From contig NZ_JAAKGI010000037.1 in the NCBI RefSeq assembly GCF_011762485.1, forward strand, positions 71,075 to 135,074: a stretch of DNA of 64,000 nt, given 5' to 3'. Source of the stretch: Yeosuana marina. GTDB lineage: Bacteria > Bacteroidota > Bacteroidia > Flavobacteriales > Flavobacteriaceae. Under the pieces are notes generated by a model. That model worked only from the letters and a program-made list of their open reading frames with translations, did no database searches and had not been told where the DNA came from. The number at the start of each line of letters is the position of its first letter. The stretch's first letter is position 1. The translations under genes were made by a program, and so were the position numbers. Below are positions 24,372 through 33,269 of the stretch, piece after piece.

Positions 24372-25301
24372 TCATAATTTCGGTTTTAAGATTAATCTGT
24401 AATTGTTCAGGACAGTAACCTTTAAGTTGCGGTTACTTCGTCTTAGTACTTTTGTAACGCCACCTACTTGCGGAACGGTAGGTATGTTGATGTCGCCAAT
24501 AATATCGTCGAGAACTTCGGTGGTGGCTTCTGCTCTAAAATTGTTCTGTACATAGATACCTTCACTACCATCAGATAAATCAAAAGCTTTGAGTTTTGTA
24601 GGATGGTGCTTTATGTTTTCAATTTCGATTAGCGCCCGATTGGGCTGAAAGCTGATGAAACCGAAAATGGGTGTGTTCTTAGGCATTTCTTTACCATTGA
24701 TTGTAGCAGTTTTGGTCAGGCGCATTCGTAATCTGGTATTCGCTTTTACCACTTGGTCGCCATCTACTACCACGTATATAGTTTCATCTGTATTACCGAT
24801 TATTGAAACTTCATTGGGTTTTGGGGAAGCGGAAAAGAATAATTGATGTTCCAAGCTTAATTCTTTGGCTTCAATTTTTCGTTCTCTTTTTACTTCAGTA
24901 GAATCAATTTTTGAGACCGCTTTGCGAACAGTTCTTTTCTGGCCCAAATTCTGGTACCGCTTTTCTGAATATTGAATCTTACCCGCTTCATAGATGCTAT
25001 CTACGATACGTTCTTTTTCGCGTTCTGGAAGATCTGGGTCGTAAAATCCCAAGGAATCGATTAGTTTTTCATCATAGATGCTTGGCGCATTGTTTTCACG
25101 TACTTTCTTCAAGTCGTTAATCGCATCCAATTTGGAATCGTACTCTTTTTGGTCTTCTTCCAAATCTGGCACTAAGGTATGTTTAAGGTTTTCAGTTTCA
25201 CTTTCATCATCGCCCATTACCATCACGGAATAGGAAATCAGGAATATGAAAATCACGGCCAATACCGCTGCAAATACTATCTTGTTTTTTTCTACTTTCA
25301 T
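24372..25301 (-). CDS. traM: Conjugative transposon protein TraM (VirB10-like)
   Basis: A 309-residue inner-membrane protein with one N-terminal anchor (about residues 7-29), a charged linker with coiled-coil character to about 150, and a C-terminal periplasmic domain carrying ANTRLRMRLTKTATINGKEM and GSEGIYVQNNF. TraM takes the place of VirB10 in the channel core. It lies between traK (33-base gap) and traN. I see no separate traL gene between traK and traM. Confidence 0.85.
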   Translation of the reverse strand: MKVEKNKIVFAAVLAVIFIFLISYSVMVMGDDESETENLKHTLVPDLEEDQKEYDSKLDAINDLKKVRENNAPSIYDEKLIDSLGFYDPDLPEREKERIVDSIYEAGKIQYSEKRYQNLGQKRTVRKAVSKIDSTEVKRERKIEAKELSLEHQLFFSASPKPNEVSIIGNTDETIYVVVDGDQVVKANTRLRMRLTKTATINGKEMPKNTPIFGFISFQPNRALIEIENIKHHPTKLKAFDLSDGSEGIYVQNNFRAEATTEVLDDIIGDINIPTVPQVGGVTKVLRRSNRNLKVTVLNNYRLILKPKL

Positions 25302-25334
25302 AAGAGTGAGTTTTTAAGTGCCGATTATCGGCTT

Positions 25335-25949
25335 TCAATTTTCATCTGATATTTTCTTTAAGGTGTTCTCGAAATAGTTGGTAATCAACAATCCGTGCGG
25401 ATTGTTCGGGAAATTTCGGTCAACCATAATCAGGTTTCCGCTGGAAACCAATTCATAAGTGTCGATGATTGATCCTCTATTGATTTCAAAAATGGTCGTG
25501 GTTGTAAAACTATACGAGCCATTGTTTTCGGTTATCCGCGAATCGATACTCAGTACTTTTTGAACCAAGGAATACTGAAGTAATCTATTGTAAACACCAT
25601 CGGCCTTTTTCTGGCGATAGAGATTGTCCACGGAACTGTTACCCAACCACAATGCTTTTTCAAGATTACGTTCATAATTACTGGCATCGATGTTATAGAA
25701 GTAGTTGTGGAACAAATCCAAATGTGCCAAAGCTTCAACTCTAAAATTCTCTTTTTGAGTTACGAGCTTCAGGGGAATTATACTGCCATCTGTATTGATT
25801 GCAAAAGCACTATTGAGCGCTTTTTGATTGGTGTTGAATACCATCCAAACTGAAAATGTACTGGACAGCAATGCACAGACAACGACTGCCAAAACGATAA
25901 ACCGATTCAGTTTTAGGACGTTGTAAATATTCTTATATGGTGTTTTCAT
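25335..25949 (-). CDS. traK: Conjugative transposon protein TraK (VirB8-like)
   Basis: A 204-residue inner-membrane protein. The start MKTPYKNIYNVLKLNRFIVL, one helix at about 17-37 and a periplasmic NTF2-like domain with LDLFHNYFYNIDASNYERNLEKAL split over residues 75-100 match TraK, the VirB8 counterpart of the mating channel. Length is normal. It is 12 bases downstream of traJ. Confidence 0.88.
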   Translation of the reverse strand: MKTPYKNIYNVLKLNRFIVLAVVVCALLSSTFSVWMVFNTNQKALNSAFAINTDGSIIPLKLVTQKENFRVEALAHLDLFHNYFYNIDASNYERNLEKALWLGNSSVDNLYRQKKADGVYNRLLQYSLVQKVLSIDSRITENNGSYSFTTTTIFEINRGSIIDTYELVSSGNLIMVDRNFPNNPHGLLITNYFENTLKKISDEN

Positions 25950-25961
25950 ATTTAATCTGAT

Positions 25962-26804
25962 TTAGGCGGTAAATAATCTGAGTGTAAAGGACGTGGCACG
26001 TTTATACAGTTTGAATTTCAGGAAAACAATAAATGCAACAGAACCCAATTGAACCACAGGCGCAAAAAAGCCTTGACCTGTATCAGTTCCAAATAAATTG
26101 ACCCAAAAATTGGTGTTGATTTCCGTATAAATAGCGTTAACAAATACATTGACTAAAAAGAATGCCGGCACTAACATATACACAGCAGCATACAATTTGA
26201 AGAATGTATAAGCAAGTGAACGAAACTTTTCAAAAACTGCAAGGCTAATGACCAAAGGAAAGAAGGCTTGCATAATTCCCAAAAGGAAGAATCTTTCTGC
26301 AAGGAATAGCGGATAAATGAACAGATCCAATATCCAGAGTATTGTACTTAGGATGAATGCCAATATTTTAAAACCGTATAACGGTGTTACCAAGGCTTCA
26401 TATAGAAGCGTCATTGCGGAACTTGCGGCATCAAAAAGACTTACGTCTTCCTCTAATGGAATGTCCTGCATTTGCAATGGTAATAACGCAGGTGCTGTGC
26501 CCCTATACTGCCCCTCGATGGCTACCAATATCCCATCAAAAAACCCTAACACCTGCGTTGAGAAAATTACTAATATGACAATGGCAAAATTCTTCATCAA
26601 GTCCCCTGGACTCAATCCCCAAGTATAGCCATCTTTATCAGCAATACCTTCATTATATTTCTTAAGGATATTGACCAGAAAAAACAGGACAGCAAGCGTT
26701 TTCATTCCTGCAATAGTATATTGCGAAAAGTTGCTGCTCTGTATGGTCTGGAAAACGGTATCTATATATTCCAGCCCGATTCCTAAGAGAATGGTCGCGG
26801 TCAT
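25962..26804 (-). CDS. traJ: Conjugative transposon protein TraJ (VirB6-like)
   Basis: A 280-residue polytopic membrane protein with about six hydrophobic helices (for example AGMKTLAVLFFLVNIL, NFAIVILVIFSTQVLGF and AVYMLVPAFFLVNVFV). Size, helix count and its place between the TraI-like and TraK genes match TraJ, the VirB6-like part of the inner-membrane channel. It starts 2 bases after the previous stop, consistent with coupled translation. Confidence 0.85.
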   Translation of the reverse strand: MTATILLGIGLEYIDTVFQTIQSSNFSQYTIAGMKTLAVLFFLVNILKKYNEGIADKDGYTWGLSPGDLMKNFAIVILVIFSTQVLGFFDGILVAIEGQYRGTAPALLPLQMQDIPLEEDVSLFDAASSAMTLLYEALVTPLYGFKILAFILSTILWILDLFIYPLFLAERFFLLGIMQAFFPLVISLAVFEKFRSLAYTFFKLYAAVYMLVPAFFLVNVFVNAIYTEINTNFWVNLFGTDTGQGFFAPVVQLGSVAFIVFLKFKLYKRATSFTLRLFTA

Positions 26805-26806
26805 TT

Positions 26807-27388
26807 TTAGTATTCAGTTTCTCGGTTATTGCCTTTATCCTGCATTTTTCTAAAGGAAATAATATCACGATAGCGTTTTGTTTTTGTTGTGATGGTGGAA
26901 ACCATTTGCTTTGATTCCAGCTCTTTTGCTTTTAGAATTTCTGCACGTTCGGCATCGCTCATTTTGAGATAATCGCTGGATAGGACTTCATCAATAAAAT
27001 CGACCGTATCCAATGAGTTTTGAACTATGGCATCAAATGATTCCATAACTTTCGAAACTTCATCTGGTTTGATGTAGGGCGAATTCAAAATATCCTGCAA
27101 ATCGTTTTGCATTACGTTGATAAGGCGCTGATTGTTTTGTCCAATTTCTTCAACTGCCCTTAATTGCTGGACAACACTTGACACTTTCTCAATGGCCTCT
27201 TTTGCATCTTTTAAGAACTTCACAGACTTAATCATTTGTGCTGTCTGTTTACCTGATTCTATAAGCTGTTTTACCAAGCTGATAAAATTGGTATTGTCAT
27301 AAGTGGGCATTCCCTGTGCATTGGCATTGCCCGACATAAATAAGGTCAGGGCTACGGTCATTATTAAAATTTTGATTTTTGTCTTCAT
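26807..27388 (-). CDS. Conjugative transposon protein TraI-like (DUF4141)
   Basis: A 193-residue exported protein with a signal peptide ending ANAQ (residue 25). The mature part is helical (LVKQLIESGKQTAQMIKSVK and AIEKVSSVVQQLRAVEEIGQ) and resembles the TraI/DUF4141 proteins that follow traG in Bacteroidota conjugation operons, with a possible VirB5-like role. It is placed between traG (4-base gap) and traJ. The name rests partly on gene order. Confidence 0.7.
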   Translation of the reverse strand: MKTKIKILIMTVALTLFMSGNANAQGMPTYDNTNFISLVKQLIESGKQTAQMIKSVKFLKDAKEAIEKVSSVVQQLRAVEEIGQNNQRLINVMQNDLQDILNSPYIKPDEVSKVMESFDAIVQNSLDTVDFIDEVLSSDYLKMSDAERAEILKAKELESKQMVSTITTKTKRYRDIISFRKMQDKGNNRETEY

Positions 27389-27392
27389 AATA

Positions 27393-29795
27393 TTATGTTT
27401 TAGATGTGAATTGAATTATTGCTTTTTGCATATCGCGATGCTCGTTGTAGAGCTTCATTATGTCCTCATTTTCCTGTCCATCGGTTAGGTAGGCTGCATA
27501 GACTTCCTTCGGAACTTCTAAGCGGAAAATGTTACTTTCCCTACCAATTTTGATAAACATTTCGGTGTACTTGCGCGAACCGGAAAGGTTGTTTTTGATG
27601 GACTTTAATTGGTTTAAATCGTGGCTGGATAGGTTGAGCCTTTTGACCAATTCGTCATAGCCTTTTTCATTGTTCAAGCTATAAATGACCTGTGTGTTTT
27701 CGAGAATACTTGCTGAAGTCGAATTGTTGGGCAGCTGATTTATCGACTGAAGAATAATACCAATCGCACCGTTTTGTTTACGGATAGCTTGATAGTAGAA
27801 TTCTACACTTTCCAATACGTTTTCAAACTTCAATTGCTTGGCAAATTCATCGAAAAGGATGATTCCCTTTTCAGCTCTGTTTTTCCAAATGGTTCGTTGG
27901 ATAGCGGACTTGATGAGCTTGAGCATCACGGAAAGGATTTCCTTATTGTCCTTGACTTCATCCAGCTCAAAAACAATCAATCGCTTATCCTCAATTTTAT
28001 AAGTCTGGTCTTCGCTTACTTCAAAAAGGAAGCTATATAGACCATCGCCGACATATTCGGACATTACGTGCAAAAAGCTGGTAACGTTGAAGTAGTCGGG
28101 ATGGATTTTTAAGGTGTCCAGAAGATCTTTCTGATTCCTTTCTATAAAGCTGTAAAAACCATCCAAAGAGTGATTTTCTGAAGTGCTATCGTAATAATGC
28201 CGAAGTATCTTTTTAACCGAGACTGATTGTGCTTTCGTAACTTTTAAATCTGAGGCAAAAAGTTCAAATAAGAAAACCGACAAGTCTTCCAATCGTTCGG
28301 GTGTAAGGTCATTTGTATCACTTATGTAAAATGGGTTGATGCCTAAGTTCTTTCCGCTTTCGTAGCGAAGCACCGTGTATTTTTCAGGATAGAGTTTGGC
28401 AAACTTAGTGTATGAGCCACCCAAGTCTATGATGACCAGTCGAACGCCACTTTCAAAATATTGTCGCAAAATGTTATTGGCTAAGAACGATTTGCCTTCG
28501 CCAGTTGGCGCAAAAATGGCAAAGTTTCGTGCCTTGATACGTTTCTTCTTTTCATCCCAAACATCCTTCAGGACAGGAATGTTATGTTCACGGTCGTTAA
28601 AGATGATTCCGGTGTTATCACTTTTGTAGTTGGTATTATTGATAAACAGGCAGAGCGCGTGTTTTAAATCGGTTACGTATAAATCATTATTCGAGAAATT
28701 GGATGAGAAGCAACAGTAACTATTTAGGATGTAATTCTTACGTTCTTCGCCTCTCGGGTAGTATGGAATTATATCCAGTTCCTTAAATTCTGTTTTTATT
28801 TTTGAAGTTATTTTATCGAGCTCTTTGGCTTCCTTTGCCCAATACACTATGTTCAAATGACCACGAATGATTCTCGCATTGTCATCAGCATTGATTTGGT
28901 CAAGGATGTGTTGAATTTTGCCAAGCACCACTTTATTCTGCGAACCGAAATTGGAACTTTTGTTGAGTTCTTCGATTTTCTTATCGAGCATCTTGCGCCA
29001 CTTCTGTTTGTCATCCAGATATAGGATTTGATTGACGATATGGTTCTCATTAAGCGTAAGCCCTAAGCCATCAATAAACCCTTGATGAAACACAAAATCG
29101 TCAGAAGTGAATTTCTCATTGGTTTTGCTACTCTGTACACTTTCGCCAAAGCACAGTTCGCTGTTGATGGCCAGGGCATCAAAATGGTTTTCGCCAATAT
29201 TGACCCTTTTTTTGTCCAGTAAAATATCGGTATCGTAACCCTCATTAAAGCCATTGAAGTAGGCACCTGTTAGTTGCCGAATGTCTTCCGCTTTAAGCGA
29301 AATAAATTCCATCTTTCGGCTATTGTTGATGAAGGAAACGGAATCACTTACCGAGTTGGCGAAGCTCTTGATATTGTCATCCAGTTCCTGTACGATTCCC
29401 TTTGAAACTTTTCTGAATGGGTTGACATACTTGGGATTGTTGAGTGCCTTATTTTTGGTCAAGATGAAGAACAAATAACAGCTATGTTCGATATGTCCAC
29501 GACCTTTAAAATGCTCGTGGGTAGCCTTTTCCAAAAAGGTTGAATTCGGAAGTTGTTCTGAAGTATATGATTTTTTGAGGTAGATATCCTGTTTATGAAC
29601 CACGGTTCCAACAGGCAATGACTTCAACGCCTGAAACCAAGCACCGTGCATATCCTCAAAATCCTTATCAGATAAGGAATAGATTTCTGGTAGATTACCT
29701 TTATAGCACAGAATAACATTACCATTTTTGGCAAATACGATATTGTCTTGAATATCTACAATGGGTTGATATGCCGAAAGGTTAATCTTATTCAT
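27393..29795 (-). CDS. traG: Conjugation ATPase TraG (VirB4-like)
   Basis: An 800-residue ATPase that powers the mating channel. The N-terminal CagE/VirB4-type half runs to about residue 400. The Walker A motif FAPTGEGKSFLANN is near residue 432 and the Walker B-like GIILFDEFAKQL near 645, followed by a QSINQLPN segment typical of the family. The start overlaps the traF stop by 8 bases, so translation is coupled. Length is normal for Bacteroidota TraG. Confidence 0.92.
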   Translation of the reverse strand: MNKINLSAYQPIVDIQDNIVFAKNGNVILCYKGNLPEIYSLSDKDFEDMHGAWFQALKSLPVGTVVHKQDIYLKKSYTSEQLPNSTFLEKATHEHFKGRGHIEHSCYLFFILTKNKALNNPKYVNPFRKVSKGIVQELDDNIKSFANSVSDSVSFINNSRKMEFISLKAEDIRQLTGAYFNGFNEGYDTDILLDKKRVNIGENHFDALAINSELCFGESVQSSKTNEKFTSDDFVFHQGFIDGLGLTLNENHIVNQILYLDDKQKWRKMLDKKIEELNKSSNFGSQNKVVLGKIQHILDQINADDNARIIRGHLNIVYWAKEAKELDKITSKIKTEFKELDIIPYYPRGEERKNYILNSYCCFSSNFSNNDLYVTDLKHALCLFINNTNYKSDNTGIIFNDREHNIPVLKDVWDEKKKRIKARNFAIFAPTGEGKSFLANNILRQYFESGVRLVIIDLGGSYTKFAKLYPEKYTVLRYESGKNLGINPFYISDTNDLTPERLEDLSVFLFELFASDLKVTKAQSVSVKKILRHYYDSTSENHSLDGFYSFIERNQKDLLDTLKIHPDYFNVTSFLHVMSEYVGDGLYSFLFEVSEDQTYKIEDKRLIVFELDEVKDNKEILSVMLKLIKSAIQRTIWKNRAEKGIILFDEFAKQLKFENVLESVEFYYQAIRKQNGAIGIILQSINQLPNNSTSASILENTQVIYSLNNEKGYDELVKRLNLSSHDLNQLKSIKNNLSGSRKYTEMFIKIGRESNIFRLEVPKEVYAAYLTDGQENEDIMKLYNEHRDMQKAIIQFTSKT

Positions 29796-30066
29796 AATTG
29801 AAGCCAGAATTTCTTTTGTTACTAATGATTTGCGGAAATGCCTTTGCCATTTGGAACAGTTGCGGATTGTGGGCTATTCTTGTCAGCACAACATATAGGG
29901 AAGCATTGAATACCAACACACCTATTATCATCATAAAGCTGAATGAGAAGATGATGATGAGCAACGAAGCCAAAATGGAAACCATCATTAAGGCAAACAG
30001 GGAAATGGGCAGCCCAAAAATGACCGCCCTTTTCCTGATGTTTTTATAGACCTCGAAGCGCTTCAT
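29788..30066 (-). CDS. traF: Conjugative transposon protein TraF (DUF4133, VirB3-like)
   Basis: A 92-residue protein with a short start (MKRFEVYKNIRKRAVIFGLP) followed by two adjacent membrane helices (about 20-40 and 44-62), the design of VirB3-like proteins. It lies 2 bases downstream of traE and overlaps traG by 8 bases. Confidence 0.85.
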   Translation of the reverse strand: MKRFEVYKNIRKRAVIFGLPISLFALMMVSILASLLIIIFSFSFMMIIGVLVFNASLYVVLTRIAHNPQLFQMAKAFPQIISNKRNSGFNYE

Positions 30067-30068
30067 CT

Positions 30069-30356
30069 TTACACTACGATTCCTATTAGGTAAGTAAAGA
30101 TTCCGACTACTGCACCTGCAATCAATACAAATACTAAAACTCGGGTAATCCCCTTTTTTAAATCTGCATTTTCCCCAAAAAAATGTCCTGCGTTGAACAG
30201 GAAACCTACAAGAAAGATTACACCGAGTAGTATTGGAAAAATAGTACGGATAGTGTCGCCAACATCATTAACTGAATCTTCAATGCCACCAATTTGAGCA
30301 AAAAGCGAAGTGTATAATAGTGAAAGAATGGATGCTAAATAGTGTGATTTTTTCAT
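30069..30356 (-). CDS. traE: Conjugative transposon protein TraE (DUF4134, pilin-like)
   Basis: A 95-residue exported membrane protein with a cleavable start (LLYTSLFAQ) and two helices (about 38-57 and 70-93), the size and shape of VirB2-like pilins. It is the first gene of the leftward tra operon, facing the amidase across a 165-base gap. Confidence 0.85.
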   Translation of the reverse strand: MKKSHYLASILSLLYTSLFAQIGGIEDSVNDVGDTIRTIFPILLGVIFLVGFLFNAGHFFGENADLKKGITRVLVFVLIAGAVVGIFTYLIGIVV

Positions 30357-30430
30357 AACGGAAAAGTTTAAATTTTTAGTTCATTTTCGTTATTGGAAAT
30401 TTACATATATTTGAACATAAATAACTGAAA

Positions 30431-30462
30431 ATCAAATATTTGTGAATAAAATATTATTTGAT
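30431..30462. promoter_or_regulatory. Inverted repeat in the traE-amidase divergent region
   Basis: ATCAAATA (30431-30438) is mirrored by TATTTGAT (30455-30462). A TATATTTG match to the -7 box lies at about 30405-30412 on the plus strand. The 165-base gap must hold promoters in both directions, so this repeat may be an operator for conjugation genes. Confidence 0.35.
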
Positions 30463-30545
30463 ATTGATTGAATTCCGTTGTTATTAATTGACATCAAATT
30501 CTATGGAATTTTGAAGGGAAGTTGTTGATAACCCGAAAACTGAAA

Positions 30546-31187
30546 ATGAAAAAAGTGCTCAAAAACGTCAGTTTTGTGATTTTGGTTCTAAAAATGTGTG
30601 TCATTTTTGGACAAGAAACGAGTGCTCAAAAACGAATAATAATTGACGTTGGGCACGGTGGAAAAGATGCTGGTGCAATTGGCATAAATGGCATCCAAGA
30701 AAAGGATGTTGTTTTGTCCATTGCAAATGAAATTTTGAGGTTAAATAATGAATTGGAAAAGCCTTTGGATATTTATTTAACCAGGTATAGTGATACACTA
30801 ATTTCTTTATCGCAAAGAACTAAGCTGGCCAAAGCATTAAAAGCGAATTTATTTGTGTCCTTGCATTGCAACCATTCTGAAAATCCAAATGCGAGAGGGA
30901 TAGAGGTTTATGTTTCAAGAAAACAAAAGGAATTCTCAAAAGCATCGGTTTTTATGGGCTATCAAATTGAAAGCGCACTTTGTAAAGCAATAGGGTATGA
31001 AAGTCGAGGTGTAAAGTTTGCGAACTTTCAGGTACTTCGGGAAACTGTTGAGTGTTGCGCCACAATACTATTGGAATTGGGTTTTTTGAGCAATAAAGAT
31101 GAAGGCAGCTATATTTCAGATAACAACAATATGGAACGCATCGCATTATCAATATTATTATCCATTCAACAATCCATAAAATTATGA
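30546..31187 (+). CDS. N-acetylmuramoyl-L-alanine amidase (Amidase_3)
   Basis: A 213-residue exported zinc amidase that cuts the peptide from peptidoglycan muramic acid. A hydrophobic start lies at residues about 4-25. Family motifs are IIIDVGHGGKDAGAIG (metal His), QEKDVVLSIANEI (metal Glu), FVSLHCNHSEN (second His) and TILLELGFLSNKDE with the catalytic Glu. It faces away from the tra operon but is very probably its wall-opening enzyme. ATG 30546 is preferred to TTG 30522, because it begins a normal signal peptide (MKKVLKNVSFV). Confidence 0.88.
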   Translation: MKKVLKNVSFVILVLKMCVIFGQETSAQKRIIIDVGHGGKDAGAIGINGIQEKDVVLSIANEILRLNNELEKPLDIYLTRYSDTLISLSQRTKLAKALKANLFVSLHCNHSENPNARGIEVYVSRKQKEFSKASVFMGYQIESALCKAIGYESRGVKFANFQVLRETVECCATILLELGFLSNKDEGSYISDNNNMERIALSILLSIQQSIKL

Positions 31188-31282
31188 AAGATATTTTTTT
31201 AGAGTTAACGAAGAGTTTGAAGGACATTATACTGCAATTTATTTCCGAAGTGATTTTGTTATACAAATCCTTCAGAAGCTGA
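31184..31282 (+). CDS. Micro-protein (32 aa) coupled to the amidase
   Basis: ATG 31184 overlaps the amidase stop in an ATGA junction and opens 32 codons (MKDIFLELTKSLKDIILQFI, then SEVILLYKSFRS). The sequence is an amphipathic, hydrophobic helix with charged ends. The stop at 31282 is 1 base before the converging ATPase gene. The exact stop-start overlap is the only support for translation. Confidence 0.4.
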   Translation: MKDIFLELTKSLKDIILQFISEVILLYKSFRS

Positions 31283-31283
31283 A

Positions 31284-31946
31284 TTACTTCCTCTTATCCC
31301 CAGCCTTTGTGTCAAAAGCGACCAAGTTAAACAGTTCGCGCATTCTACTGCGAACACGATTGCCATAGCGGTCTTCCAATTCTTCAGCATTTAGGTTTGT
31401 TGTGGCGTGTGTTTTGATTTTATGTTTGGTTTGTAGATACAGCTCGTATCGAGATAAGAGCACTTCGCCCATCACGTTCAAGTCCTTTCCGTAGAACCTA
31501 CCAGACGGTTCTACACCCAAATCGTCAAAACAATAGAATTTGGTATTTCCATATTCTTCAACAGTTTTAAAGCCTAAGTGGTTAAAACTAAAGGTTACAT
31601 TCCGGCAAGGAATCATTTCATAAGGACGTTGCAACGGAACTAAATGGCGCAACAATTTCATCAAACTGGTTTTACCACACCCAACGGGTCCAGAAAGTAG
31701 AATGCCTTTGTCAATGTCAATGCCATAAGTCTCACAGTTGTCTTTATCCTTGATGAAGTAGGAACAAAGCTTCAGCAAAATATCCTTGTCTTCATCATAG
31801 ATCCTAAACTTTTCGCCAAACAACAGCTTGCCTTTGGCATTCAGGTAAATCAAGATTTTTGGGAAATCGTAGAGCACACTTTTGCCATCAAATTTTCCGA
31901 GCGAATATTCCACGCCACCTTCGGTTATTTTAGAGGGGTTGTCCAT
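31284..31946 (-). CDS. DnaC/IstB-like AAA ATPase
   Basis: A 220-residue ATPase that could load a helicase for element replication. Motifs are GILLSGPVGCGKTSLMKLL (Walker A, about residue 78-96), FYCFDDLGVE (Walker B, about 136-145) and ATTNLNAEELEDRYGNRVRSR (sensor and Arg finger). Its start overlaps the end of the replication-initiator-like gene by 17 bases, so the two form a replication pair. Confidence 0.78.
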   Translation of the reverse strand: MDNPSKITEGGVEYSLGKFDGKSVLYDFPKILIYLNAKGKLLFGEKFRIYDEDKDILLKLCSYFIKDKDNCETYGIDIDKGILLSGPVGCGKTSLMKLLRHLVPLQRPYEMIPCRNVTFSFNHLGFKTVEEYGNTKFYCFDDLGVEPSGRFYGKDLNVMGEVLLSRYELYLQTKHKIKTHATTNLNAEELEDRYGNRVRSRMRELFNLVAFDTKAGDKRK

Positions 31947-32682
31947 AATCTTTGTTTTTAGTGGTTCGCAAGTTGTCCTTGATTTGGGACGCCTGTTTTT
32001 TGTTTGGTTTGTTTTCCTCGTCGAATATTTCAGCTCTGTCCATCCAGTTGATGGCTACGGCTCGCCAATCTCGTATTTCTTTTCCATCGCCTGTTTGCCA
32101 ATTTCGGGTTTGGTAATGCTCATAGAATTTTTTTGCTTCATCAGCATCAAAACCTTTTTCTTCAAAAAAAATAAAAACGGCCTGCCAGCCCTTTGGCTGT
32201 TTTATATAGTTTTCTTGTTTGATATTGTTTGTATTAGATACCAATGCTTGTCCATCTATGGGACGGTGTAGGTTCACAACCTGTCCATTTTTGGGATGGT
32301 GGTGTCCCTCAAGCGGTACACCTCTGGGATGGTACTGTTCCGCAAGTTGTTCTAATATGGGATTGTACTGTCCCACAACTGGTTCATCACTTGTCCCAAT
32401 AATGGCCATCTTAATTTTGCTGCCTTTGTATGGATTGTTAGAAGGAAAATAAGAGAGGTATTGCCAAGAATCTAACTCGACTATACATCTATGATATGTG
32501 GACTTAGAGCCTATTTTGGCACAACGCATCAAATTCCTGCGATTAACGTAGAATTCATCCATAAAGCGACAGCTATTCCATTCTTGGAACAGCGCCATAT
32601 ACAGGCTGATATGCGTTGGATTAAGGCGGTCATCAAAATAGAACTTCTCAAAAGCCGCATTAAGTAGCTTTATATAGTTCAT
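31930..32682 (-). CDS. Replication initiator-like (DnaD-type) protein
   Basis: A 250-residue protein. The N-terminal 85 residues look like a winged helix (HISLYMALFQEWNSCRFMDE, then IGSKSTYHRCIVEL). A linker with VVGQYNPILEQLAEQYHP lies in the middle, and the C-terminal part KGFDADEAKKFYEHYQTRNW with WRAVAINWMDRAE resembles a DnaD-like domain. Such proteins sit with a DnaC-like ATPase in Bacteroidota elements and are likely replication initiators. The xis-like gene starts upstream with a 3-base gap. Confidence 0.65.
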   Translation of the reverse strand: MNYIKLLNAAFEKFYFDDRLNPTHISLYMALFQEWNSCRFMDEFYVNRRNLMRCAKIGSKSTYHRCIVELDSWQYLSYFPSNNPYKGSKIKMAIIGTSDEPVVGQYNPILEQLAEQYHPRGVPLEGHHHPKNGQVVNLHRPIDGQALVSNTNNIKQENYIKQPKGWQAVFIFFEEKGFDADEAKKFYEHYQTRNWQTGDGKEIRDWRAVAINWMDRAEIFDEENKPNKKQASQIKDNLRTTKNKDYGQPL

Positions 32683-32685
32683 CGC

Positions 32686-32970
32686 TTAAGAGTTTAGACC
32701 GTGGTGCACACGGTTGGCATCCATAACTTTTTGAATTTCCTCTGTATCATAGTAGATAATACCACCCACTTTAGTGTATGGTAGTGTCCCATTGATGCGA
32801 AGGTTTTGAAGTGTTCCCGGACTAACTTGAAGCAAGTCCATAACCTCAGAAGATTTGAGGTATTTTTTGATCTTTCCAGCGGCTTGTTTGGAAAGCAATT
32901 TTTTAATGTCATCGAGCAATTCCATTTTGAATTCCCGAAGGTCGTCTGTGGTAATAATACTTGTCGGCAT
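32686..32970 (-). CDS. Excisionase-like MerR/HTH_17 DNA-binding protein
   Basis: A 94-residue protein. Residues about 38-88 form the small winged helix of HTH_17/excisionase proteins (LKSSEVMDLLQVSPGTLQNL, then KVGGIIYYDTEEI). It would bend DNA for excision or act as a regulator of the replication genes behind it. A palindrome (GACCGTA-C-TACGGTC) lies 122 bases upstream, next to rteC, as in the CTnDOT excision control system. It probably leads the operon xis-like, initiator, DnaC-like. Confidence 0.75.
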   Translation of the reverse strand: MPTSIITTDDLREFKMELLDDIKKLLSKQAAGKIKKYLKSSEVMDLLQVSPGTLQNLRINGTLPYTKVGGIIYYDTEEIQKVMDANRVHHGLNS

Positions 32971-33091
32971 AATAGAACGGTTTTAATGGAAAGGGACCAT
33001 CTGGTTTATGATTTTAAATGATAGTCCCTGACCTGATTTGACTTTCGTTCTACAAATTTGAATAGGTTTATTTGATTTTATTCCCCAGTAC

Positions 33092-33106
33092 GACCGTACT
33101 ACGGTC
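33092..33106. promoter_or_regulatory. Candidate RteC operator
   Basis: GACCGTA-C-TACGGTC is a perfect 7-1-7 inverted repeat upstream of the xis-like gene. A related copy is at 33231-33243. In CTnDOT, RteC activates the excision genes by binding an inverted repeat upstream of them; the assignment here is by analogy. Confidence 0.55.
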
Positions 33107-33230
33107 AAAATTTAACATCTTGAAATTTAATGGATTTTGTAGTGTTCTGAGAGTTCTGAATTGAAAATCGTGTGCTAAATCACACCAAATTAGATGAAAG
33201 TGGCTTCAAAAACCAAAAGACCGTAGGTCA

Positions 33231-33243
33231 ACCGTAGTACGGT
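33231..33243. promoter_or_regulatory. Second ACCGTA-n-TACGGT palindrome with a half-site
   Basis: ACCGTA-G-TACGGT is a 6-1-6 inverted repeat 26 bases past the rteC stop codon; a further half-site GACCGTA starts at 33219. The segment 32971-33269 between the xis-like gene and rteC holds these sites and no gene. Confidence 0.5.
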
Positions 33244-33269
33244 CATTTCTTAAGAGAAAAATTTGACTG

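Noticed and set aside
31184-32970. The DnaC-like, initiator-like and xis-like genes as an insertion sequence (IstB type)
   Set aside because: There is no partner transposase or terminal repeat, and the order matches replication/excision modules of conjugative elements.
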